Source: Branchiostoma floridae (lineage: Eukaryota > Chordata > Leptocardii > Amphioxiformes > Branchiostomatidae). Taken from it: a stretch of DNA of 64,000 nt. Location of the stretch: positions 5,102,626 through 5,166,625 of the forward strand of contig NC_049990.1 in NCBI RefSeq assembly GCF_000003815.2, in the 5' to 3' direction. The notes beneath the pieces are model-generated. The model saw nothing but the letters and a program-made list of their open reading frames with translations. It was not told where the DNA came from and did not search any database. This document shows, piece after piece, positions 48,201 to 57,469 of the stretch; the first letter of the stretch is position 1, and each line of letters starts with the position of its first letter. The translations under genes and the position numbers were made by a program.

Positions 48201-49240
48201 TTATCTGTTGGCGCAATTGGTTCAGTTGGTTCAGTTGGTGCAGGCTTGTCTGTTGGCGAAATTGGTTCAGTTGGTGCAGACTTGTCTGTTGGTGCAGTTG
48301 GTGCAGGCTTGTCTGTTGGTGCAGTTGATGCAGGCCTGTCTGTGGGTGCAGCTGGCGCAGGTTTGTCTGTTGGCGCAGTTGGTGCAGGCTTGTCTGCGGG
48401 TGCAGTTGGCGCAGGCTTGTCTGTTGGTGCAGTTGGTGCAGGCTTGTCTGTTGGTGCAGTTGGTGCAGGCTTGTCCGCAGGTGCAGTTGGTGCAGGCTTG
48501 TCTGCGGGTTCAGCTGGTGCAGGCTTGTCTGCGGGTTCAGCTGGTGCAGGCTTGTCTGTTGGTGCAGTTGGTGCAGGCTTGTCCGCAGGTGCAGTTGGTG
48601 CAGGCTTGTCTGCGGGTGCAGTCGGGGCAGGCTTGTCTGTTGGTGCAGTTGGTACAGGCTTGTCTGTGGGTGCAGTTGGTGCAGGCTTGTCTGCGGGTGA
48701 CGTTGGTGTAGGCTTGTCTGTTGGTGCAGTGGGCGCAGGTTCCTCTGTTGGCTTCGTGGGTGCAGGTTCTTCTCCTGGTTTGGCTGGCGTAGGCTCATTG
48801 TCTCCCGTAGGTTCTGAGGGAGTCGGTGCTTTTTCTGGAGAAGATTGAGTAGGGTCGTCAGAAGGTTTAGATGTCGGGGCAGGCTCCCCATTTGGCTTGC
48901 TTTCAGGACCATTCAAGGCGGGTTCTGTATCAGGTTTCGGGACTGACTGGAGAAGGGTCTTGCCGATATCGCTGATTTTATCCAGATCCATTGCTTCCGC
49001 CTTCTTCAGAGAATTTTCTAGTTCTTTAAGTCTCTTCTTCAGGTACTCTGTTTGGCTCTCAAGAGCTTTCTTGGTTTCTACGAGCTTCTCTAGCTTTGTG
49101 TTGACGTCAGAGTCCCCAGGTACCTCGTCCTCAAGCTTGGTGTGGAGTTCGTTATAGGCAAACAGAAGATCGTCGTGATCCTCTTCCAACTCTTTGAGCC
49201 GATCTACTTGTTCGTTTAGCCGGTCGAGCAGATTCGGCAT
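35652..49240 (-). CDS. LIM gene A: giant Pro/Thr-rich protein with half-LIM and C-terminal PINCH-like LIM domain
   Basis: Exons 5' to 3': 44642-49240, 44080-44169, 43463-43573, 42396-43078, 40527-40841, 39812-39931, 39019-39095, 38473-38609, 37266-37314, then 36736-36814 or 36590-36668, then 35652-36297. All phases match; the product is about 2301 aa. The start ATG has an in-frame TGA four codons upstream, and a 5'-UTR acceptor (gttttcag) sits at 49275. Order: N-terminal coiled coil, very long PT repeats, charged linkers (exons 2-5), half-LIM CFVCSKPFD..YCHKTC (exon 6), Pro-rich linker, LIM domain (exons 9-11: CYVCHQVIEGK, then HxxCxxC, then KLDSRPVCRKC), and a PGSPGR-repeat tail. The LIM resembles PINCH LIM5 (KPVCK-type end). 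Such proteins usually scaffold actin or integrin adhesions, but the role here is inferred. I recognise no named orthologue. Confidence 0.85.
36590..36668 (-). CDS. LIM gene A alternative exon 10B
   Basis: This 79-nt exon has the acceptor catttcacatag and the donor CCCAA|GTGAGT. It enters in phase 1 and leaves in phase 2, and encodes AIRVFDHHVCEDHFECYMC followed by YIKFTP, with the H-x2-C-x2-C zinc ligands of the LIM domain. It is homologous to exon 10A; the intron between them is only 67 nt. Confidence 0.87.
36736..36814 (-). CDS. LIM gene A alternative exon 10A
   Basis: This 79-nt exon has the acceptor gccaatccag and the donor AAGGA|GTGAGT, with the same phases as 10B. It encodes AIRVFDNYVCEEHFCCQIC followed by KRKFDK. 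The zinc ligands are conserved, with one extra Cys, and the loop after them is basic where that of 10B is aromatic and neutral. Confidence 0.87.
37455..38460. repeat. Minisatellite with 101-bp period, interrupted by a retroposon
   Basis: The word agttcaacgtacaat occurs at 37567, 37668, 37769, 37870, 37971 and 38072, exactly 101 bp apart, and again at 38352. Each unit carries tgcgatcattatgactttg and a long C/T tract. A degenerate first unit begins near 37455. It lies in the intron between exons 9 and 8 of LIM gene A. Confidence 0.9.
38167..38345 (+). mobile_element. Short retroposon with (ATTGTC)n tail inserted in the minisatellite
   Basis: About 180 bp break the 101-bp unit after cctgtttcta. 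It ends gcaataaacttcattgtcat followed by tgtcattgtc, after which the unit resumes (taatattagttcaacg). The hexanucleotide tail is typical of 3' ends of non-LTR elements. It is otherwise unidentified. Confidence 0.55.
39500..39800 (+). mobile_element. LINE 3' end (RTE/CR1-like C-terminus) inserted beside LIM gene A exon 6
   Basis: Frame 39615-39780 (+) reads RQRKRWEDNIKECTGPSLA, then EAIRAAEDRDRWRRIVDDVM and a stop. This is the standard C-terminal end of many non-LTR reverse-transcriptase ORFs. It is followed by a (gaggt)n-like tail. The 5' part (39500-39610) matches a repeat at 32.7-32.96 kb. Near-identical direct repeats of about 33 bp flank it at 39467-39499 and 39805-39837; the right one overlaps exon 6 and its donor. 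Confidence 0.75.
42396..43078 (-). CDS. LIM gene A exon 4: charged central region
   Basis: This 683-nt exon starts after tttcttgcag (PKATQAEKKATG) and ends in phase 2. It codes a Lys/Glu-rich chain without a recognised domain. The parts FDPHELKKANTRARKK, VKYATIDRREQKRMMKK and TQLNQLKKKLEETEHKL (a short coiled coil) look more conserved than the repeats. A TLPR motif occurs in exon 5. Confidence 0.8.
44388..44562. mobile_element. MITE with Tigger/pogo-like termini, intron 1 of LIM gene A
   Basis: The left end is tacagtagaaactatttaat with tgcacaacgg, the right end is gcgcaattaaacggctttttactgta. They are inverted around repeated attgcacgaaat words. TA-flanked cagtagaaac..ttttactgta ends are typical of Tc1/mariner-pogo-derived MITEs; the assignment is tentative. 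Confidence 0.55.
44642..49240 (-). CDS. LIM gene A exon 1: coiled coil plus giant Pro-Thr repeat
   Basis: This single 4599-nt coding block (1533 codons) starts with about 85 residues of heptad-patterned coiled coil (LLDRLNEQVDRLKELEED, later LEKLVETKKALESQTEYLKK). Then come roughly 340 residues of a D-K-P-A-P-T-A-P-T nonapeptide (27-bp DNA unit, about 48.8-47.8 kb) and roughly 600 residues of an E-P-A-P-T-K-P-A octapeptide-like repeat. A K-E-E-P-A-P-x-K-P-K series with two duplicated blocks follows, then a charged end. Larger units are duplicated too (the E-P-T-S-P-T-D block near 48.0-48.2 kb occurs twice). The chain must be extended and disordered, like titin PEVK or mucin-like spacers. Its donor is ATACTG|GTGGGT. 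Confidence 0.85.
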
Positions 49241-49472
49241 CGGTACTATTCAGAGGCTGACAAACGCTGGAGGGCTGAAAACACGGACAGGAATTTAATC
49301 GAAGAAGAATCGAAAACACCCAGTCATTGAATGAAATATTACACGTTATACGTTTATCATCTGGGTCAGCCAACATGCATGCAAGTGTTGTGATGATCGT
49401 TTTTCACATTTAAGTATAATGTAGTAATAGAACATAAGAAGGAAATGATAGAATGGTTACTGCTTATACAAG

Positions 49473-49925
49473 GTGGTGTCAGATGACCTAGTTTCACATA
49501 GAAGCCGAACTGAGTGGGCGTACGTGCAGAATAGTCTACGGGTGCGTCCTCTAGAACAAAGAGTTTGTCAATTTTATTTGTGCGCCTTAAACTTGGTGGA
49601 AGATGAAGCACACTTCGTCGCTGACTGGACTAAGTATGTTAACGATAGCAACACTCTATTCAGTTATATAGAAGGTACATTTCCTCAATTTAGACATATG
49701 AGTAGCACTGACAAATTCATATTCCTCATGCGTCTTGATAAACCGACTATTACTAAATCAATATACAGTCCTACAATTTCACCATCACCAAGAAACGAGG
49801 AGAAGCCGAACTTCTGTTAGACAAGATCTGTGACATCTTAATATACATGTTTTTTCTTTGTTGTGAGCTGTACGCAGCTCGGTTGGGCAAAAATGTGCAA
49901 TAAAGGCCTTCATTAGTTCATTCAG
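49473..49925 (+). mobile_element. LINE 3'-end fragment, copy 2 (decayed RT C-terminus)
   Basis: The frame contains PLEQRVCQFYLCALNLVEDE and HF, then DKFIFLMRL. This is the C-terminal zinc-knuckle region of non-LTR ORF2 (R-x-C-x2-C...V-E-D-E-x-H-F), here with a degraded Cys pattern. The tail agcagctcggttgggcaaa, then gcaataaaggccttcatt, matches copies at 33776 and 52625. It lies just upstream of LIM gene A. Confidence 0.7.
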
Positions 49926-50956
49926 TTGTCATTACGCGCTCAGCCACAGGACTGACGTTTGTTGTTATTCTTCTGACAGTCCCTCGGCCTTGAAACAGTA
50001 CATCGTAAATGGCAACATAAATAACTTGCACTGCGATCAGGCCTTAGGCGTATCAGAAATTGAACTAGAAAAAGACACTTGTTTGTTTTATACTATGAAC
50101 TCACGAAACACTTTGCAGAGCAAACGCGGCTAAGGATTGCAAAGACGCGTGAAATCCTTTATACAATACTGTAGATGATCCTTTATCGAATCCCTGTCTT
50201 ATTGGGATCCTATGTAAGTACTACTTGGCACTGGTTTAGAAATGCAAACAAATAATGGTCTTCTTCTAATGTATTAAAAAAAAAGATACGATCGTTTGGA
50301 CATACTGTAGATGATTATCGAAATAGCCTTGACATAACAAGACGTTTTATATACGGTGTAAGATTCAACAACAGCAACAATGATTTGCCTAACGCAACTG
50401 TGTTCACAGCCGTTTAGTCGTCCATTTATGGTGTACGAAAACATTAAATAATGCAAGCAACGTCACGCACATGGCTATATGTTTACCCTAATTCTCTGCC
50501 TTACTAACCCAATATTAGATTCTACTAGAGTTAGATTCTGTATTCACCGAGCCTGGCGAAACCAAACTTTGGAATAGAATAGGGTTGCTTTCTTCTGAGA
50601 TAAAGTCATACTTGAAATTGGATAACAATGAATAGAAGTTCGTACTTACGTCTCACCCCAAACATTGTCAGCCCAATATTAACGCGAAATGCCGTACAAC
50701 GCAATGGGGTGAAAGTTCGGGGGTTACAAAATGGAGGAAAGACCGGTTAGCCTACCATTTAACCTGGGTGTTTTAAATCATCCCCGTCAGATTCCCCCAG
50801 GGTCACTTAGATAATGTTTTATTTTCAACATGTATACACAGTCCTCTTGGGGTAGAATATAGCGTATCGCTTTTGACAATCGCAGTGTTATTGTATATGG
50901 TGATATTTGGGCATCCCACAAAGCTCAGAATGCAGTTGTTGTTTTTATTTTCAACA

Positions 50957-51680
50957 CTACTATGTCATATGGTCCACGCTTGACAGCTTCAATGCAAATT
51001 GGTCAGCCCAGTAGCCAGAGCGGCGCTGGTTTGCGTTCCGCCTCGCTTCTAGTTCTTCAGGCGATTTACAGTACGCTTTGTTGCGCCTTTTAAAAGGTTT
51101 TAATTTGTCGTAGGCGTTCCTTTGATGATACTTTTGTTTACAGAGACATCGTAGGGCCATCTGTCGTTAAAAGAACGGCTTGGTTTGCGGTATTGTCCTG
51201 CTATGTTAAATTCTGCTTCTCCTAGATGTATATTTGTACAACAGCAGTCGGTGAAAGTGATTCTCAACAAGATCCCAAGTTTCGTAACCTTCAAAGCGCA
51301 GTGAAGAAAGAATATCTATCAGATGCGATCATTAAGTGTGTTTACCGCACGGATTGATTGACAAGATGACAGAAGGATTGCGGCATAGCATATTTTGCAT
51401 TCCACGTTTTGACAGTTGCAATTTCTTGGAAGAACATTAGGAGTAGCATATCTGAAAAAACTGAAAAAAGGTTGCGATACATACCAACTTTTGTAGAGCT
51501 TGTAGTGCAGCATTCGCAGCGACCCAGAGTTATGGGCGTAGACTGAGGAGAGACTTGTAAGGTTTCCAAGTGTTCAAGTCAGCGACTTCGTATAAAAGAA
51601 CTCACCAACAGTCACGTATCGTTCGTCGCATTCGTTGCACCTCACGCCTCTCACTATTGTATATCGCCATTCACTTTCTC
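50957..51680 (-). CDS. Candidate small spliced gene, function unknown (weak)
   Basis: Several minus-strand stretches have protein-like composition but cannot be joined unambiguously. One near 51600-51650 encodes RGVRCNECDERYVTV, followed by a GTGAGT donor. Another near 51390-51450, after a tttttcag acceptor, has NCNCQNVECKICYAA. A third is EFNIAGQYRKPSRSFNDRWP near 51170-51235. The last, 50960-51120, has CKSPEELEARRNANQRRS and ends at TAG. A Cys-rich (CxxC, CNC, CKIC) zinc-type protein is possible. Chance ORFs remain likely. Confidence 0.2.
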
Positions 51681-52624
51681 TTTTTTACCTTACACTGATC
51701 ATGGACTATTGTATGCCTCCATTCACAGGTACTCTGTATACGTAATTATAACCTGCGGGCACTTAAGACTTTCCCGCCTTTTTTAGTCCCCAGTGGCCAC
51801 ATCTATCTGGCAAAGATCTGAGTCACATGGAGAAACGTGTGACACCATTGTTCGTTAAGGAGGGTGTTAAATCTCAAGGGACAACAAAGTGAAGACATTA
51901 TTGCTGATTATTGCGCTGCCTTTTAACTCATCAACGTGTGTCAACGAGTGTTATTTTCCAATGTCTTACTAGAATCTAGTTTACACACAAAAGAACGTAT
52001 CGAAAATGTGAAAGTTGTCTATCTTTTGTTTTGACAGGTTCATTAATCTCAATTTCGTAGTGTAACGATGATATCAATACCTTGAAACAAAGAAATGGTC
52101 CTAATTTGATAATCTTTTACAATATACATAAAAGTATACCTGAGGTACACTCAGGTATAATGTATGGAACCCCTGCAACGCTGATGCGCTATATAAGGCA
52201 TTTCCTAACACAAAATAACGTACCAAAAATGTGAAATTGTCTATGTTGTGTTTTGACAGGGCCATCAATCTTAATTTCGTTGTTTAATAAGGGCATCAAT
52301 AGTAGAGAACACATAAAACGTTATGGTAAATGTATAATGTTTGAAATGTACAATATTTGAAATCCCCGAATACGCATCGTGCCTCTTGAAAAATAGTTTA
52401 GGAACACGAGCGTAAAATTTTGCCTTTAATGGGTTATTTGATACTAACCTGCAGTACTTAAGAGTAAGAGCCTAGAGGGATGGAATATTTGACATATGGG
52501 GGACGCGGGAAGAAGACAACCCTCTGTCCTTCCCTGTCAATCACAAAATATACGGCCGCCATTATGTAAAACTCCCGCCATTTTCGCGAGGCGACCTTGT
52601 ACTAATGAGTGATGCGGTCTTTAT

Positions 52625-52790
52625 ATATAACAAGAAGCGAGAAGAGGCCGAACTCCTGTGTTAGACTTAAGATCTGTGATACTTTTTTTGTCTTTATCTT
52701 TGTGGTGACATGTACTTAACCTGGCTGGGCAAAAATGTACAATTAAGGTCTTCATTCATTCATTTATTCATTCATTCATTTATAACTGCC
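52625..52790 (+). mobile_element. LINE 3'-end fragment, copy 3
   Basis: The words aagcgagaagaggccgaact, ttaagatctgtgatac and ggctgggcaaaaatgtacaa are followed by an (attc)n tail. It is the same family as 33776-33932 and 49473-49925. Confidence 0.6.
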
Positions 52791-54500
52791 ACCATTATGG
52801 AGTGGCGACCTTGTCCGAATGAGTGATGCCAACTGACCGTGCGGTAACAACCAATCATTCATGCTAAAAGTTGTCGGGCTGTTTTACGGAAACAGCTGCA
52901 TCTTTGTAATTGCATGCTTTGACCATGGGAAACACAATCTTACGGCATAAGCTCTGGTTTGATTGTTGTCTGACACATGTAGCTGTCATGTAGTTATTTG
53001 TCCTTTGTTCTCGACAATAAAGTATAAAGTTTGCATGTGGTGATTTTTTGTATCTTTCTTTTGCATGGCGTTCTTAGATTCCTTTGCGTAGTGTTAACCA
53101 AATGGTGTTTAAGAGATACTACAATTGTAAACTTTGCATTTTTGCATCAAATATGAGTTGCTATTCACTCTATGCACTTCGTCCTCGCCAATAAAATATA
53201 AGGCTAGCCTACTGGTCATTTGTTGGATTTTCCTTTTCTATAGGTTTTATAAATCTATATAATATTGTGTAGTGATCGACTGCATGTTACTGCTACAGTG
53301 CCGCTACATTGTAAAGTTGAACATACTTCTATTACAATTGGGTGAGGCTATATTTAAATCAATTTTGAACTGCCATTCACATTATCTATCACCAACAAAA
53401 CTGACATAAAGAATATACTGTTTGATGGCCATCTTTTGATATTCATTCATTCATTCATTCAGTAAAAGTGATTCGAACGACACGGAGTCGGCAAGATTGA
53501 CATTTCCAAATATTATTTTCGTTTAATATCCAAATTGTTGCAACAATAACAAAGGAAGTGTGTATTTTACAATACATTGTTGCCTCGTGCTATGACATCA
53601 TTTATCATGCTCCTATATAGCGTCAGCTGCCTAGGGACATTGTCTTTTAGAATTGCATGAGAAAGGTGCTTGACAACTGGCCAACATTGATTGATTTTTG
53701 TGTTTATCAATTTTCCAATACTTATCCTGTTACGCATACATACTTCTAACAGTTTCATAAACATAACACAGCGTACGATGTTAGTATTCCAAATATGTTC
53801 AAATAATCAAATGTTCAATAATAACATGTTAAAATAATGTTGGAAATAAATAATTATACACTTATAAACTTATATCACGATAGTCATGTCCTATTTACAA
53901 AAACACTAGCTTTAGAACTTAAAATCCATCCTTTTTGTTAGTATTGCGGTTTACTTGATTAGCATAAGCATTAATGTACTGGAAGCATCAATTAAGTCTT
54001 AAATACAATTGTTATGGCAATCTGTGCAAATACAAATGTGTTAGGCTGGAATATACGTTTCAATGTTTGTTAGAAATCCAAAATAAGGTATAACATGGAA
54101 GCTTATCTGTGTTGGTAGTAAATTATAGTACCATATGCATGCTGAACTTTCTTCCAACACTAAGGATCAAACTTTCAACGACCACTGCTCCCCATGCTTT
54201 CGGGATCAATAATGACCAATCACTTCAGAACGTAAACGCGATAGAGTTACAGACACGTGATCTTATCAACACATGATCTTACACATACGTGACGTCAGCG
54301 ATTGGTCAAACGTTACAACGGAATATTTTTGTTGTCATTTACAATTGTGTCAACATGGTTAACTTTTTTCATCAAACGCAAAATACGAAGTACAAACTGT
54401 ACATACACAGTGTCGCCGTGTTCAAGCTAAGAGATTAATAATGATATGCTGTTGTTAACTTGTTGTTAGCCATAGTCTGGAAGATGCACATATTATGATT

Positions 54501-57469
54501 TTATACTGTTATCTTGTCAGTGTTAGGTGACCGCGGACTCCGTACCATGTCCCTTATGGCATCGACGATGGTTCTCTTCTTCCTGGTTTGGAGCAGGGAT
54601 GCCGGGACCTTGTCTTTACAGTGTTTACAGACGGGACGGCCGTCACAAGCGTAGAACTTGTCACTGAAGTAACAGGTAAAAAGAAATACACAATCGTATT
54701 GATAAAAAAGAATAGGACTTATTGTTCATACAACTTTGATATCTTTATTGAGACACGACAAAAGTACAGCGACTTTCGTAAGGTTTTGTATAACAGCTAC
54801 ATACAGTACAATTTAACATACATATATAGATATCTAAAGGTATGAATGAATCAACATATATTTGGCCCAATGTACATATATTTTCCCGATTATTTGTTGA
54901 CCATATAGGTATATTTTGGTTGAGAATAGGTACAGAAATCAAGCATGTGGATTCGACCTTTTTCTCCCAATTTGATATGATCAGATGTAACATCATATAT
55001 GTTTCGTTATGGGGTGCTTATCTAAATTCACATGGATTTGTCAGTATTGCTGAAATGTATCAATTGATATACATGTTCTCTTTGAAAAAAAAATCTTTGA
55101 CTCTTTGAAAACAACCATACAGCACATATTCATATATTATATCGGACATCCTCTAGCCAAGGCTTGCTTAATCTCAATGGCATAGGTGTTGACTTATTCT
55201 GCCACGCATACACGATTCGTAAAGCTAAAGGGGTAGTTGTAACACTAAAGCAAATTGGAAAGTTGTTCTGGGAAGAACACGTAATATGTACTTACTCCAG
55301 TTTGATGTTCTGGCTGCACATCGCACAGCTGAAATGCTGTCTGCACCATGTTTTGTTCATCGCGCAGATTACTGGAATGAAAACACGTAGAAAATCGTTG
55401 AACTCATGTCATACAGGGCATTGGACTTGATACATCTGAGTCGATTTGATTATCATTTCTGAATATTGAAGAGATATTATAGGTTATAATTTTTGCTTAC
55501 TTTCATCCGTTATGGGCTGGTCACAGGCGTAGCAGAAGTCACTGAATAACTGCAAAATCAATTCATAACAAAAGTCAATCATGGACCATGTATAGATATG
55601 TTCGTAAGTTGCTTTGTGTGTATTGCACATACTGTAAACCACCTCATTGAGTATCGCGCTAAACCTGTACAAGCTGTATATCCATACAGATCTATCAAGC
55701 TGCTCTGACAACTTAATTGACATCGGGTAGTCGGATCAATTCACAAGTCTTATTTGGAAGTCGCGGATACCAACATTAAGTACTGACTAAAGGAATGAAC
55801 AGACAGACAAACCTCATGGAAGTGCTGTTCACAGTAGGCTTTCCCGCCGTGCTCGTAGTGTGGAAGTCCAACTGCTTTGAAGGGTATGCCGCATCTTGCA
55901 CATCGGAAGTGCTAAAACAAATGTGTCATTGCAACTTATTCAGCTCGACAGAGCAAATTATATATAAACATTAACTCTAAGGATTTAGGTACGGATCGTA
56001 TGAAAGAAATTTACTATATTATTACAAAGCTAATGTCCATATGGCAAACAGGGCAACGTCTCAGTTTAGCCCCTGACCCCTGACCACACAGTGACCACAC
56101 AGTTATACACAACTCCAGTCAAGCACTGCTGTCGAAAGTTTTATTTTTATTTATTTTGACCAATACTCAATGTCGAGGATTTGATTCAGACTGTAAACCA
56201 AGCCCCTTTGACCGCTCTGCCATCCTGACATCGTTTAACACTATCATTGATAGAGCATTACGTCACATGTATTGGCATATGGGGTATCTTATCCTAATGT
56301 CATCTAAAGCAAGTGATCTCTGTTATCCAGTACATCCAACAATGGATGCTGTCCGGTACCTACCTCTGCATGCCAGTAACGCCCCAGCGCAACAATCATC
56401 ATTCCAGTGATCTCCTCCCTTAGAAAAAAATGTTCAAGGATGGAGATGTTAAAAAGGTACCTGAAATAAGCTTTCATCTATCTCGTGGAGAAATAACAAA
56501 ATAGAGTTTCAGGGAAGGAAGCAAACAATCCGTGTATTGACTACTGACATTGGTGTGGTTACTGTAAACTCGAAGTGCAACGCTACACGTACGTTTATCA
56601 AATGTCAAATGTAAGCTACACTGCTGAAGGTCTTACCCGCAGACCCAGCATGTGTTCAAGATCTGATCATCCTCTTTTGGAGGCTTCCTAGAGGTTTCAT
56701 CAGGTTTGTCTTCAATGTCGGGCTTTGGAGACCTACAAAGGAGTAAAAGCCATATAATGCACATGTATATAGTTTCATTGCGTTGTCAAGTCAATATAAA
56801 CATCATAATAAGAGCATCAGTGATCTAAAATGTTCATTTAGACCTACCTATCTTCGTCTGGTGCCTGTATGGGTTCTTCTGTAATAAAGTAAAACAATTT
56901 TAATGTCAGATAAAAAAAAAACATCTTAAGAAAATCGGTCGATTGGTAAAGCAGATTCTAACAGTAAAGAAATGGAGACCGAAATCAAATTGGAACAGCA
57001 ATATAAGTTTGCACAGTTTACTCACCCTTATTGTTCTCTTTGTCTTTTCTGAGAGGGAAACAGAAAGTTTCATGTATTCTTGTTGTATCAGAATAACATG
57101 TAAGGCACTACTGATCATGACATGCTGTATATTTAAGCACACAAGTGTCTCAAGCGATTTAGAAAGCAATGTATGTAAACGTACAAGCAAAAAAAATTAT
57201 TTGATTAAACATTGGTAACTGTTTAAAAGTAAATATTTGAGAGACATAATTGAAGAGACTAATTATATACACTTGTCACTTCACAAAAGAAATCAGTGAG
57301 CACTTACGACATGCACGCCTGGTGCAAGATGAGTCCGTTGAAGTTCACAACGACATCAGAATCCTTTAGAACTTTACGACACTTCACACATGTTTCCTCC
57401 AAGGGCTTTATTTTCTCCCATATCGGTACATCATCATTGTCCTCTTTATCGGACGGTTCCTCCAGGTCT
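54501..57469 (-). CDS. LIM gene B LIM-domain exons
   Basis: Nine small exons build the C-terminus. Exons of 23 nt (57026-57048) and 31 nt (56848-56878) are microexons within a short acidic linker between half-LIM and LIM 1. LIM 1 spans exons 56637-56732 (CWVCG), 56364-56418 and 55813-55911. LIM 2 spans 55501-55549, 55296-55371 and 54501-54663. The eighth ligand of LIM 1 is His (CEQH), as seen in other LIM domains. LIM 2 has the full C-C-H-C, C-C-C-C set. The stop is TAA at 54501-54503. Confidence 0.88.

Larger units (their letters stand above)
49926..54500. other. Intergenic region between the two LIM genes
   Basis: Mostly AT-rich non-coding DNA with a LINE tail (52625-52790), ATTC-type simple repeats (52755-52785, 53440-53462) and one candidate small gene (50955-51680, listed separately). 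The LIM gene A promoter should be here or in an unlocated 5' exon. Confidence 0.5.

Noticed and set aside
47736..48848. Long plus-strand ORF (370 codons, Val-Gly-Ala repeats) and a minus-strand alternative frame (47722-48912, Gln-Thr-Ser-Leu-His repeats)
   Set aside because: They are shadows of the LIM gene A Pro-Thr repeat. A 27-bp unit that lacks stops in one frame lacks them throughout, so several frames stay open. The gene A frame alone has a start, a coiled coil and matching splice phases.
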